A DNA stretch of 42,099 nt from Chara braunii (taxonomy: Eukaryota; Streptophyta; Charophyceae; Charales; Characeae): NCBI GenBank assembly GCA_003427395.1, contig BFEA01000006.1, positions 5,977,066 through 6,019,164 on the forward strand. The letters run 5' to 3'. The notes below the pieces were generated by a model. That model ran no database searches and was not told the origin of the DNA. It saw nothing but the letters and a program-made list of their open reading frames with translations. Positions within the stretch are counted from its first letter, which is position 1; the number at the start of each line of letters is the position of its first letter. A program made the translations under genes and the position numbers. Below are positions 9,735-19,587 of this stretch, one piece after another.

Positions 9735-11327
9735 CGGGGGTGACAGCGGAAAGGGGAACGACGCTGGGAAATGTCGTGAGAGGAGGAGGGGGCGTAACCA
9801 GTACGCTGAGGCTGGGAGGAGGAGGCGGGGTGAAGACGGGCCCGCATCCGCTGATGGGTCCTAGCGGCCTCGTAAGCCTGCGGGGCCGATGTGAACTCCT
9901 ACCGTCATAACTCGGAGCGGTACTCAAGGGGAAGGCTGACCAAGAAACGGTCGATGAGGGCAACCTCGAGGAGGAACGCCACATCACAAATGAGGCGGGC
10001 ATCCTGGAAGACCTGGATATGGCGATCCAGGTCGGCAGCGCCACCAGAGCCGGACCAGTGTGTAGTGACGATATGATTGAAGACATCAGTAACGTCATGT
10101 CGGGCTCCGAAGCGATCCTCGAGGACCGCCTAGAAATCCATGAAGGTCGGGGTCCGATCCTCACGAAGGGAATGCGCGTAGAAATCCTCCCAGGCCTCGA
10201 AAGGACTGCCACACAGGCGCGTGGAGAGGTGACCCACCCACGTGTTGGGTGGGGCACCCATGAGCTGGAGCGTGCGGGTGGCAGACTGCAACCACTGAGA
10301 CACACGTATCCCTGTTCCGTCGTACAAGGCAATGTTCGCCAAGCGAATGAGTGGTGCGCCACCATTTTGGCGGCAAGGGGATCGAGGAGCAGAGGCCTGT
10401 GCCACAGCTGAGTAAGTCAGTGCAGGTCCTGGAGAAAGGGGCGCAGCTGATTGTACGCCCGGGCCGCATGGGGGAGCGGTGGGGGCAACGGCGGCAGGCT
10501 GCGAGAGAGCTACGGTAGAAGAGGGCGCAACAACCGAGGGGGTAGGAAGAAGGTAGGATAGGGCTGAATACGGTGCAGGGCGAGGGAAGCGAGCCTGCAT
10601 GGAAGGAAGAGTAGAGGAAGGAGGGGGTGCGCCTGAAGGCGAGGCCACCTATGAGAGTGGGGGTGGTTGAAGGCGTAAGAGGGCGAGGTCGGCCCGAGTT
10701 TGGGCAAGCTCATCCTCGAGACGTCGAACGTAGATCGAACGAGGGATGGCAGGAGGAAGAGTGGGGGAAGCGGACGCACGAGCGGCGCGGGGCATCCCAC
10801 AGGGGGAGAGCGAGGTGGCGTTGCGGTCGTGCGAAGGAGAGGGAGAAGTGGGGCACCCGGAAAAGTTGAGACCACGACGGCGGGTTGTGGTCCCGTGGCC
10901 GTAGTGACCGGAATCTGGGCGGGTGCGCCCGTAGAGTCAGGGGGGGTCTGGCTCGTGGTGGCCGTCGCGCTAGGAGCGTGGACGGTCACCAGGATGGTGG
11001 ACTGCAAATCAAGGAATGATGATTCGAATCCAGGTCGGGGTCGGCAGACGAGGAAGCTCCGTCGTGGCCACCATGTCGGAGGACGGGGGACCCGGACTAG
11101 GAGCCGGGCTAAGAGACAGAGTGGGGAGAGAAAGGACGACCAGCATCCTGGAGTTGCCGTTGGCCAACGGCAAGAGTCGTCATCTGCGCATGTAAGGGCG
11201 CAAGGAGGGAGGTGATGAGGGTGTGCAAATCCCCCTGGGGCTGATGGCCCTGGTCCGTCGGCAAAGGTGTGGAGCCTGATGCCGAGGTCGTCGCCGCCTC
11301 AGCGGCTTGTGACACTTCGTTAGCCAT
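9735..11327 (-). pseudogene. gag: chromovirus gag, broken
   Basis: The likely start is the ATG at 11325-11327 (product begins MANEVSQ). A Pro/Ala/Thr-rich linker follows, then a short coiled-coil-like stretch near 10665-10735 (RRLEDELAQTRADL), then the capsid-like region with WLQSATRTLQLMGAP and FEAWEDFYAHSL around 10160-10290. In-frame stops occur at 10649-10651 (TAG), 10130-10132 (TAG), 9905-9907 (TGA) and 9899-9901 (TAG). Frame changes also lie between the N-terminal part and the linker. The C-terminal part (AYEAARTHQRMRARL, about 9830-9880) is rich in Arg and Ser. No CCHC zinc knuckle is visible before protease. Confidence 0.8.
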
Positions 11328-11507
11328 GGGGAGGTAACGGGCCGGACTAGAAAGGGTCAGAGGGGGTCCGCGGGAGCGGAGGGCGTAGGGGGAGGTCTGC
11401 GATAGAAGGCGACGGGCGATGTTAGTAAATCGAGCGCGGGTGCCGTCAAAGGGGGAGGGTGGTCCGGATCCACGGTGACCGAATGAGAATGGAAAGTAGG
11501 GGGGTTA
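11328..11507 (-). other. leader upstream of gag
   Basis: GC-rich sequence immediately upstream of the gag ATG on the minus strand. It probably belongs to the 5' leader of the retroelement. No primer-binding site complementary to a tRNA 3' end was found. Confidence 0.4.
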
Positions 11508-11580
11508 GAAAAACCCTAAACCCTAAGAAAACCCTAAGAAAACCCTAAGAAAACCCTAACCGGAGTTTGAGTGGTTAGGG
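11508..11580 (+). repeat. interstitial telomere-like repeat
   Basis: One CCCTAAACCCTAA unit is followed by four 11-bp units of AAAACCCTAAG type. CCCTAACC (11555-11562) then pairs with GGTTAGGG (11573-11580) across a short loop. The CCCTAAA unit is the plant-type telomere repeat. Position between gag and the putative 5' end suggests it belongs to the leader or LTR of the retroelement rather than to a former chromosome end. Confidence 0.75.
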
Positions 11581-11713
11581 TAGGGTATCGGTGACCTAAT
11601 CAAGAAAACAAAATAGCAAGCATAGGGGGAGAAGGCGGGAAAAAAAATGAAAAATAATTAAAGAAATATGGAAACAAAATGTGAAGAGAGAAATAATATT
11701 TATTTTTTTAGAA

Positions 11714-12089
11714 TTTTCGGCAGCATTTCCCTACCCCCCATGGCCCATGGGGTCAAGAATGTGCTAAGGAAAAGGAAAGACCAAGATAAGCACACTAGGT
11801 TTTAAAATGCCACAAATTAAAATTAAAAATAAATAAATAAATATAATAATAATAATAATAATAAATAAATATATAAGTAAATAAGTGGATGAGGAGGTGG
11901 AGAGAAATGAAGTATCTAATTTTTTTAAATTTTCGGCAGCATTTCGTTACCTCCATGGGGTCAAAGTGTGCCAAAAAAACGGAAAATTTCGACAGCACTT
12001 CGTTACCCCCACGGGTCAAAATGTGTGTCGAAAGCAAGAAAGACCAACTCCCAGTCAGATTTAAGGGTACCACAAGAAATTCGAATTTT
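11714..12089 (+). repeat. three-copy degenerate repeat, TTTTCGGCAGC type
   Basis: TTTTCGGCAGCATTTC followed by a C-rich CCATGGGGTCAA block occurs at 11714-11757 and 11930-11963, and in diverged form at 11986-12020. The first and third copies are each followed by AAGACCAA and then CCACAA plus AATT-rich sequence. They may be part of the 5' LTR of the chromovirus, but I could not locate a partner on the 3' side. Confidence 0.6.
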
Positions 12090-12870
12090 CATAATTAAAA
12101 AAAAAAAAAAAAAAATTAGAAAATGAAAAGGGAGGGGGGGAAAAATAAGATAATTCAAATTTTTGGAGAAAAATAGAAGATTTAAATCAAAGAGAAAGGG
12201 AAAAGAAGAAAAACAGAAAAATTCGAAGTAGGGGGGGGCAAGGGGAGGAAAGAGTGATGAAGAAGAAGGAAATAGGCGAGAGAGAGAGAGAGAGAGAAGT
12301 GAGAGATGGGGGAAATGAGATTAGTAAAAGATGGTGAGTGGGGAGGAGAGGAGAGAAAAAGATGGTGGGAGATGAGTGAAGAGGGAGGTGGGAGGTGGGT
12401 AGGTAGTGATAGAGTTAGAAAGGGTGATTAGATGAGTGGGGGAAGAGAAAAGGGGTTGGGGGAGAGTAGGTTAGTGGAGAGAGATAATACGAGACTCTTG
12501 GTTGGCCAAGAGCAAATCACTACCAAGATCCACAGGATCTTGGCCTTGGAGGTGTTGCTGGCCTGATGCCACAACAATAAAAAGATGATGATGATGATGT
12601 AGGGTTGGTTGAGATCTTGATCAGCCACCCTACTGCCACAGTCACACAACCCTCTAGCCAGGTGGGAATCTTGAGCTGCTGCTGCAGTAGAAAAATAGGA
12701 AAAAAAAATAATGTGGTGCATCTCCCTAACCAAGGGGGTCTTCAGTCTTCAGAGCAGGCTTCCACGTGGCACTCCAGATGGCCACGTGCGCAGGCAGCAG
12801 TAGCCACGGGGGCAGTCGAGGGGGGGCAAATAGCAGCCCCGCCGTTGCTGCCAAGCTGACCGCCGCTCAC
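12090..12870. other. low-complexity purine-rich spacer
   Basis: Contains an A run (12097-12115), long GA-rich stretches with a (GA)10-type run at 12278-12297, and a GAT run at about 12586-12599. No gene is recognised. Confidence 0.6.
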
Positions 12871-12872
12871 CG

Positions 12873-12873
<1 letters not shown>

Positions 12874-12910
<37 letters not shown>
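12874..12910 (+). repeat. (G)37 homopolymer
   Basis: An uninterrupted run of 37 G. It could form G-quadruplex structures, but runs of this length are also common errors at assembly joins. Pro-rich and Gly-rich frames across it are artefacts. Confidence 0.95.
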
Positions 12911-12911
<1 letters not shown>

Positions 12912-12959
12912 GGGTAATAGTTGGCACGCACCTCTTCAACAAAAACAAAGTCATACAGA

Positions 12960-13042
12960 CAGTGTGGCGAGTGTGTTACAAGGGCAGCTACGCACGCGCA
13001 AGCACAGCAGCTGTCCTGGTTCAAACCCCGGCAGCAACAAAA
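12960..13042 (+). repeat. possible tRNA-derived SINE fragment
   Basis: GGTTCAAACC near 13018 is a perfect match to the Pol III box B core (GWTCRANNC), and the bases around it allow a 5-bp stem with one mismatch around a 7-base loop, like a T arm. TGGCGAGTGTG near 12964 is only a poor box A. No acceptor stem closes, so it is not a functional tRNA gene. Confidence 0.3.
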
Positions 13043-13700
13043 TCCCAGATCTTGATAATATAATCCGGGAGCGGGGCGAGCCGGGGCAGCGGGGCAGCGT
13101 GGCGCGCGCGCGTGCGGTGACCTTGGCATTGACATTTACGCGCACGCTGTCGGGACCGGTGGGTCCCGAATAACATCTCGTCACTCGAGAGTCTGTATAT
13201 AGTCAATTTGTGCACGGCAGGGAAATTTGGAGTAAGGAGACGAGAGAGAGAAAAAACGAGGGACTAAGCCGTCGGAAGGAACGGTGCCCTGGGTTGAGAA
13301 CCGCAGGGGGAAAGAGCAAGCAAGTAAGCGCGAGGACATGAGCGCATAGGGGCGTAGCATGAGGCCAGGAAGGCCGTCGGGATTCGGCATGACTAAGGCA
13401 GAGGGGCCGTCAACTTGCAAAATGCGGTGCAACGGACGACGAGAGAATAAGGCAGCTTGGAGGTGGGCGGCCCCGGTGACCGTATGACGCTAGAAAATAA
13501 GAGGCCAACATGAGGGCTGCCCATGGCAATCAGCGGGAGCCTCGGATTGGACGCCCCGCGGTCAGAGAATGCCGGCGGGCACAAGGCCCGAGAAAAGACA
13601 AGAGAGAAGGGTCGCTGTGAGGCAGCAGACGCCCGAGGAATGTGTGACACCTTGGGGAAAGGCACTAGGGGCCACGTGGGAGTAAGTAAAAATAATGGTA
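13043..13700. other. GC-rich spacer with a hairpin
   Basis: TCGGGACC (13150-13157) pairs with GGTCCCGA (13161-13168). The motif resembles the units of the minisatellite at 13.7 kb. A TATATA motif lies at about 13194. Open frames here show no domain. Confidence 0.45.
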
Positions 13701-13704
13701 TCCG

Positions 13705-13850
13705 GGACGAAATATGTCGGGGACCACCGGTGGGACCAAGTGTTGGGGACCGCCGACGGGACAAAATATCGGGGACCATCGGCGGAACAAGTACCGGCGG
13801 GACCACTAGCGAATAAGTGTCGGGGACTAGCGAGGGACAAGTGGCAGGGA
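13705..13850 (+). repeat. degenerate minisatellite, CGGGGACC/CGGCGGGAC units
   Basis: At least five imperfect units of about 26-35 bp built from CGGGGACCA, CGGCGGGAC and AAGT blocks. Related blocks reappear at 15309-15380. Confidence 0.65.
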
Positions 13851-13894
13851 CATGAGAAGACTTCAAGAGAAAGCGGCGGAGTGGCACAAGGGAA

Positions 13895-13975
13895 AAATAA
13901 TTAAAACGAGGTGCACCGTCAAGATCGAGATCTTGATGGTCAAAAATATTAGCGTCACTAGTGCAAGCACTAGCG
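13895..13975 (+). repeat. duplicated block, partner at 15408-15490
   Basis: Both copies share GTCAAGATCGAG or GTCGAGATCGAG, then GATGGT-AAAAATATTAGC and CACTAGTG in the same order. With the related minisatellite blocks upstream of each, this suggests an old duplication with a step of roughly 1.5 kb across 13.7-15.5 kb. Confidence 0.6.
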
Positions 13976-14123
13976 GTACCAAACAGGAAGGCCAAAAGGA
14001 AAAGAAAAAGTGAAGAAATTTGAAGGGGGGGGCGTGGGAGCAATCCGAAAAATCTAGGATCAGCCCCCTTAAGAAAATGAAGTCAAACGAGACTCCATAT
14101 GGAAAATAGGTCTCTGGGAGAAA

Positions 14124-14209
14124 ATATCATTCGGGACATCCATTAAAATTGGAATGATACAGAGAAGATTAGAATGGCTCCTGCGCAAAAAAAAAAAAAA
14201 AAAAAAAAA
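14124..14209 (+). pseudogene. U6 snRNA retropseudogene with A tail
   Basis: From about 14124 the sequence follows U6 snRNA: TTCGGGACATCC, ATTAAAATTGGAA, then ATACAGAGAAGATTAG and ATGG-TCCTGCGCA up to 14187. The ACAGAGA box is intact. It then stops and is replaced by 23 A (14187-14209), so the 3' half with the TGACAC and AAATCGAG segments is missing. A truncated snRNA joined to an A tail is the mark of LINE-type retrotransposition. GAGAAAAT occurs on both sides (14118-14125 and 14219-14226) but is not flush with the A tail, so a target duplication is doubtful. Confidence 0.85.
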
Positions 14210-14279
14210 GGCATCCGCGAGAAAATCAAAGTATGGGGACCTACCGTTTGAAAGAAACAGAGGCAAACGGAGGCTCTCG

Positions 14280-16010
14280 TGGGCATGGGAAGACCACAGT
14301 TGCAGTCCGAGAAATAACGGACTGCCCCTTGAGTATAGAAAGGGCCAAAACTAAGAGGGATTGCCTAGAAAAGGGCCTTAACGGCTAGTTGACACTTGGC
14401 ATGCTAGAAAGGGAAAAAAAAAATATATATATATATTGGGGAATAAGACAAAAAAAGTGAGAGGGAGTGAGTGAGTTGGCCGTCAGTAGGGACTGAAAGG
14501 TCCCTACTGTCCAAGAAAGGAGGAAAAAGATAAGAAAAAAAAAGAGAAAATGAAAGAAAAGACAAAAGGGCACTAACGATAAAAAACGGCCACATAAAGT
14601 GATGCATTTGTGACCAGATTCATTCTGGTATATGTCGGTTACAAAGTGTCTTGGTTTTCTCTTGATTTTGCAGAGAAAATCAAGAAAAATCAAGGCCTCA
14701 TGCAAATACAATGGATTACGTGGGGGAGGAAAAACACATGTTTTAAGTGCATCCTGAACCAATATTGAACTCGGATGCACTTGGAAGTTGGCCGTTTTTT
14801 TTTCTTTCAGTTGAGGGCTAGATGTGGGGTATTGGGGTTAGGGAATTGACCCCTATTGCAGTCTGAGTTGCAACGGACTGCATGGGGAAGGGAAACCACA
14901 TGTTTTAGGTGCGTCCGGGACCAATATTGAGTCCGAATGCACTTTAGAGTTGAGCGTTTCATTTTCTTTCAATATGAGGCAAATTGTGGGGCTGTGGGAC
15001 TAGAAGAATGACCATGGCTGCAATCGGAGAAATATCGGACTGCATAAGGATGCCTAGGCAAAACGAAAATGGGCTACGGTAAGCCCAAAACGCTAGAAAA
15101 GAGCGGTTTCGATATGGGGCAAATAAAAACGGTAAGCGTCAATCGTGAGATAAGACCCCGCGGCCAAGAAAAATTGGCACACATGTGGCACCTAAGGAAG
15201 GGGTATTGGAACCACCAATGGCAAAGAGGTCCCAAAATAAAAATGGGACACCGTCCGGGATAGCAGGGGACTAAGTGGGCCAAAAAAATAATAGTAAAAA
15301 AACGGAACACGCGTCGGCGGGACTACCGGCGGGACAAGAAAACGGAACTAGTACGGAGGAAAGTGGAGGGGACTTGAGATGTCCGAAGGGAACCTTGCGT
15401 TAACATAAAAAATAATCGCACAAGCAAACGGCGTTGTCGAGATCGAGGATTTAGATGGTGAAAAATATTAGCACCACTAGTGGGGACAAGTGAGAGAGTC
15501 ATGAGAGAAAAGAAAGTGAAATAATGGTGTTGGGAGGGCTGCCCAGCAGTCCGAGATATCATGGACTAGCTAGGCATGAGAAAATAGATCCTCAAGGGGC
15601 TCAACATAAGAAAAAGGTTGTCCAAGGAAAATCGGAGCAAAGGGGGCTCGAAATTGGGGCTAACGGAGGCAAAAGGGAGCTCCTTAGGAGCATGGGGGTG
15701 CCATTATGATAATCCGAGATATAATGGTCAAATGCCAACCATGAATCTGGCCATGAATGAGGTCCCTAGGCCTAGAAAAAAAATGCACAGCTGTTTGACA
15801 CTTGTCACAGCTGAAATAAAAGAAAAAGAAAGAAAAATGAAAGAAAAAAGAAAGAGTGAGACAAAAGGGGAGAAAAAAGTGGAGAAGAGTGTGCCGGCCT
15901 ATTGAGACCTGCACAGTAGGAGCTGGGAAGTCCCAATTGTGACCTCATCCCTCCTAGAATGAGGGAGGGCAATCCGGATTGCAGAGATATGATCCTTGGG
16001 GCCATATCTT
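14280..16010 (+). repeat. degenerate array with recurring hairpin
   Basis: A GCAGTCCG...CGGACTGC hairpin recurs with drift at about 14302, 14858, 15020, 15549, 15707 and 15970. The clearest tandem pair is 14722-14881 and 14882-15045, each with CACATGTTTTA, ACCAATATTGA, ATGCACTT and CTTTCA in the same order (period about 160). No coding potential is recognised, and long Lys-rich or Phe-rich frames come from A/T runs. Confidence 0.65.
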
Positions 16011-16114
16011 CACAAAATCTGAATTAAAAAAATAAAAATAAGAGAAAATGCAAAGGGGAGACCGTTTTTTTTGTGGGCCATAAATCTAAGATCAGATCTC
16101 ATGGTAGAGAGGAA

Positions 16115-16162
16115 CTAGCCGTTTTGAGAGCCGTTTTTTGTGGGCCAACTCAAAACGGCTAG
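16115..16162. repeat. 13-bp perfect hairpin
   Basis: CTAGCCGTTTTGA (16115-16127) pairs perfectly with TCAAAACGGCTAG (16150-16162). The loop contains GCCGTTTTTTGTGGGCCA, which also occurs just upstream at about 16061-16080. This may be a repeat end or a structured RNA segment. Confidence 0.6.
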
Positions 16163-16319
16163 CTCCGGAATGAGGTGGCAACCCATAATGGAAGGAAACA
16201 AAAGAGGGAAAAAAACAAAAATGTGCATTTTGCCCCAAAAGAGAGCCAAATGCACAAAGAGTTGAAAAATTAAACTTAGGGGGCCAAAACTGAAGCAAGG
16301 ACTACCATGGGGTAACTCG

Positions 16320-17056
16320 GAATATTACTGGTCTTGGATCTCAGCCAGATCCAAGGCTGAAAATGCACCGCCACATGGGAAGAAAAAATCGAGAAAAAGG
16401 TCTACAAGGTCTGTTTCTCTCAAGTAAGGCTATCCCTTGAGCCTTTGGACTCAAGGGGGCAACATTTTTCAAAAGGTATGAGGCTTGAAGAGGCCCAAGG
16501 GGCAGTCCAAGTTGGTAACAACCACTCGGGCTGCATGTACTTGGCCAAAATGAGATCCAGGTACCTTCGGAAGGGCCTTGTGGTGAAATTTTGCCTTGGG
16601 GGTACCTCGGTTCACCTCAAGACACATGAAGAGGCCCATGGGCTGGCCGGACTGCTGGTTTCAGCCTACATAAGTTGGGGATTCGATCCGCCACTCACAT
16701 TTGTATGAGGAGTGCCCATGCTGCCCAAGTGAGCTCATATGAACACTTCCTCACTTAGAGAGAGGAGAGGGGAGCCCCTGCCAGTTTGGGAGCCTAAAGG
16801 AGATTGTGAGTTAGTGAGTGGAGCTCTAGAGGCTAGTGGTAGTGAGACTAGCCTAGGAAGGTAATCCGCCATAGCCCCGAGGCTGTGAGGAAGAAGACAA
16901 GGTTACTCCATACCCATAGACGTAGGAGCTTGTTGCAGCTTGGGAGGTACTGAGAGGGGGAAGGAAGAGAGTCATAGCTAAGTGAGAAGAAGCATCACCA
17001 AGACTAGTGCATCAACTCCAAGACCCAAGACGAGGTGAGTGGAGAGATGAAGGAGT
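16320..17056 (+). other. distant relative of the element I/II promoter region
   Basis: CTTGGATCT (16333-16341) pairs with AGATCCAAG (16347-16355) across five bases, matching in position and shape the CCCTTGATCT/AGATCAAGGG stem upstream of the TATA box in elements I and II. A TACATAAG at about 16677 could be a weak TATA-like site. GTGGAGCTCTAGAGGCTAGTGG (split here by variation) downstream resembles the sequence after the TATA in element I. This is probably a fragment of a related LTR. Confidence 0.4.
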
Positions 17057-17180
17057 CTCTTCTTCTTCTTCTCCTTCTTCTTCTCCTTCTTCTTCTCCCT
17101 CTCTTTCTTCCTCTTCCTCTTCTTCTTATTCTTCTTCTTCTTCTTATTATTATTATTATTATTATTATTATTCCTGTTCT

Positions 17181-17212
<32 letters not shown>

Positions 17213-17230
17213 TTCTTCTTCTTCCTTCCT
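17057..17230 (+). repeat. (TTC)n and (TTA)n microsatellite
   Basis: Long trinucleotide tract of CTT type with CTC interruptions and a central (TTA)n run (about 17146-17172). Ser-, Leu-, Arg- and Lys-rich frames on both strands are products of the repeat. Confidence 0.95.
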
Positions 17231-17324
17231 TCCATGATTCAACATCTACATTGTCTACCACATTCTCTCTCTTCATAGATACTCTTCAAAGATTAGTATA
17301 GTTAGTAGAGGGTTTTCCTACTGA

Positions 17325-19007
17325 TAATAAGTTCATGCACTGTCCATATTTTCACTCTAGTGTAAATCACAACTTCTCTCTTTGTGTGTGTGAGTCCAAA
17401 TACGAGTTTCTCTCACTTTCTCTCCATGTTTTACTTCAACCTTCACTTGGATGTAAATTGTTACTTCAATCGTTGTTCATTCTAGTGTTCTAACAGTGTT
17501 CAGCTCATGCATTGTCTATTTTTCCACTCTAGTGTAAATCACAACTTTTCTTTTTGTGTGTATGAATCTAAATGCGAGTTTCTCTCACTTCTCTCCATGT
17601 TTCACTTCAATCTTCACTTGGGTGTAAATCGTTACTTCAATCTTTGATCATTCTTGTGTTCTAGTGATGTTAAGCTCATGCATTGTCCATTTTCCCACTC
17701 TAGTGTAAATCATAACTTTTTTCTTTGTGTGTGAGTCCAAATGTGAGTTTCTCTCATTTTCTCTCCATGTTTCACTTCAATCTTCACTTGGGTGTAAATC
17801 GCTACTTCAATTTTTGTTCTAGCTATTGTTCTAGTTATGTTGAGGTCATGCATTGTCCATTTTTGCACTCTAGTTTAAATCACAATTTTTCTCTTTGTGT
17901 GTGTGAGTCCAAATGTGAGTTTCTCTCACTTTCTCTCAATGTTTCACTTCAATCTTCACATGGGTGTAAATCGCTGCGTCAATCTTTGTTCATTTTAGTG
18001 TTCTAGTGATGTTGAGCTCATGCATTGTCCATTTTCTCACTCTAGTGTAAAACACAACTTTTCTATTTGTGTGTGTGAGTCCAAATGTGAGTTTCTCTCA
18101 CTTTCTCTCCATGTTTCACTTCAATCTTCATTTGGGTATAAATAGTTACTTCAATCTTTGTTCATTCTAGTGTTCTAATGATGTTGAACCCATGCATTGT
18201 TAATTTTTCCCCTCTAGTGTAAATCGCAACTTTTCCCTTTGTGTGTGTGAGTCCAAATATGAGTTTCTCTCACTTTCTCTCCATGTTTTACTTCAATCTT
18301 CACTTGGGTGTAAATCGCAGCTTCAATCTTTGTTCATTCTAGTGTTCTAGTGATGTTGAACTCATGCATTGTCCATTTTTTCACTCTAGTGTAAATCGCA
18401 ATTTTTCTCTTTGAGTGTGCAAGTCCAAATGTGAGGTTCTCTCACTTTCTCTCTATGTTTCACTTCAATCTTCACTTGGGCGTAAATCGCTACTTTAATT
18501 TTTGTTCATTCTAGTGTTCTAGTGATGTTAAGCTCGTGTTTTGTCAATTTTTTTCACTCTAGTGTAAATCGCAACTTTTCTCTTTGTATGTGTGAGTCCA
18601 AATGTCAGTTTTTATCACTTTTTTTCCATGTTTCACTTCAATCTTGACTTGGGTGTAAATCGCTACTTCAATCTTTGTTGATTCTAGTGTTCCAGTGATG
18701 TTGAACTCATGCATTGTCCATTTTTTCACTCTAGTGTGAATCGGAACTTCTCTCTTTGTGTGTGTGAGTCCAAATGTGAGTTTCTCTCACTTTCTCTCCA
18801 TGCTTTACTTCAATCTTCGCTTGGGTGTAAATCGCTACTTTAATCTTTGTTCATTCTAGTGTTCTAGTGGTGTTGAGCTCATGTTTTGTCCATTTTTTCA
18901 CTCTAGTGTAAATTGCAACTTTTCTCTTTATGTGTGTGAGTCCAAATGTAAGTTTCTCTCACTTTATCTCTATGTTTCACTTCAGTCTTCACTTGGGTGT
19001 AAATCGT
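17325..19007 (+). repeat. 171-bp satellite array, left part
   Basis: The landmark ACTCTAGTGTAAATC recurs at about 17354, 17526, 17697, 17867 and 18039 and onwards, giving a 170-172 bp unit and close to ten units here. Each unit holds GTGTGAGTCCAAATG, TTTCTCTCACTTTCTCTCCATG, a CACTTGGGTGTAAATCG block and TCATGCATTGTCC, in that order. The array breaks at 19007 inside GTGTAAATCG and resumes in phase at 24353, so element I was inserted into it. The unit is noncoding: the reading frame is closed in most copies. Confidence 0.92.
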
Positions 19008-19010
19008 TGT

Positions 19011-19043
19011 CGGGACAGAAACCCCTGTGAGGGTTTCTGCCCG
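19011..19043. repeat. terminal hairpin of element I
   Basis: CGGGACAGAAACCC (19011-19024) pairs with GGGTTTCTGCCCG (19031-19043) with one bulged base and a 6-base loop. It begins 3 bases inside the left end. Copy II keeps most of it (from about 26695). Confidence 0.7.
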
Positions 19044-19151
19044 AGTATTTTAAGGTCAGACACTGTCGACTTTTTTTTTCTTGAGGAACATGATGAGATT
19101 GACGTTGCCAAAGTTATTTAGACCAACCCTATAAATGATAGACTTAAAGCC

Positions 19152-19184
19152 TGACGTCATTGACGTATGACGTTGTTGACGTCC
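19152..19184 (+). promoter_or_regulatory. TGACG (as-1/CRE-like) cluster, element I
   Basis: TGACGTCA, TGACGTA, TGACGTT and TTGACGTCC lie within 33 bases. TGACG is the core of bZIP (TGA-type) binding sites, and tandem copies form as-1 elements in plants. The copy II counterpart (26834-26880) keeps the cluster with changed spacing. Function is inferred only. Confidence 0.45.
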
Positions 19185-19587
19185 AATTAAAACAATCGAA
19201 GGCAGCGGTACGACTTGTCATCCGCGGTTCCCGACAAGGCCGCAAAGGTGTGCGGTCATGGAAAAACTAAAGCTAGACCTAGTCTACCTAAAGCAACCGC
19301 GCGATTCAGGGCCTTAATAGGTCAGAAAGGTGGTCGTGTTGGGGGTTAGGTCCGTGGTAATGAGGAATGGTTTTTATTTTTTTAAGAGAGGTCGCGGGGG
19401 TACTGCGTACGCAGCTAAGGCTCATGGGCTAGACCACAAGCTGCTGGGCCGAAACTTCGTCGGCTCGGCAGCGGTATGGTTGACTAATTGGAGGTACGGC
19501 AGGTCGAGTCTGCTCGGCTGCAGCATATGGACCTACGGGGGGGCAACTTTTCTTATAGAAGAGTTGCGGGCTTAGCTCTCGTGATAG

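Larger units (their letters stand above)
6021..11327 (-). mobile_element. degenerate Ty3/gypsy chromovirus
   Basis: Reading the minus strand from 11327 to 6021, the order is gag, retropepsin, reverse transcriptase, RNase H, integrase, GPY/F module and chromodomain. This is the canonical chromovirus order of Ty3/gypsy (Metaviridae-type) retrotransposons. The copy is dead: at least ten in-frame stops, several frameshifts, altered catalytic residues in protease and integrase, and a deletion within integrase. It is more GC-rich than its flanks. I could not find a matching LTR pair or a primer-binding site, so the true ends are unknown and only the coding span is given. Domain identities are recognised from motifs and not from a search. 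Confidence 0.92.

Noticed and set aside
6173-11215. Many plus-strand open frames over the retroelement
   Set aside because: They are mirror frames of the minus-strand gag-pol and show no domain.
5027-12700. LTR pair for the chromovirus
   Set aside because: I compared 5.0-6.0 kb with 11.3-12.7 kb and found no matching block, so no LTRs are called.
13148-13168. Third copy of the giant element starting at TGTCGGGACC
   Set aside because: The motif is shared with the 13.7 kb minisatellite, and no CTCGACA end or colinear interior follows.
16978-17301. Lys-, Arg- or Leu-rich frames
   Set aside because: Products of the CTT microsatellite.
17325-19007. CRISPR array
   Set aside because: The units are 171 bp and wholly repetitive with no short repeat plus unique spacer pattern. 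It is a satellite in a eukaryotic context.
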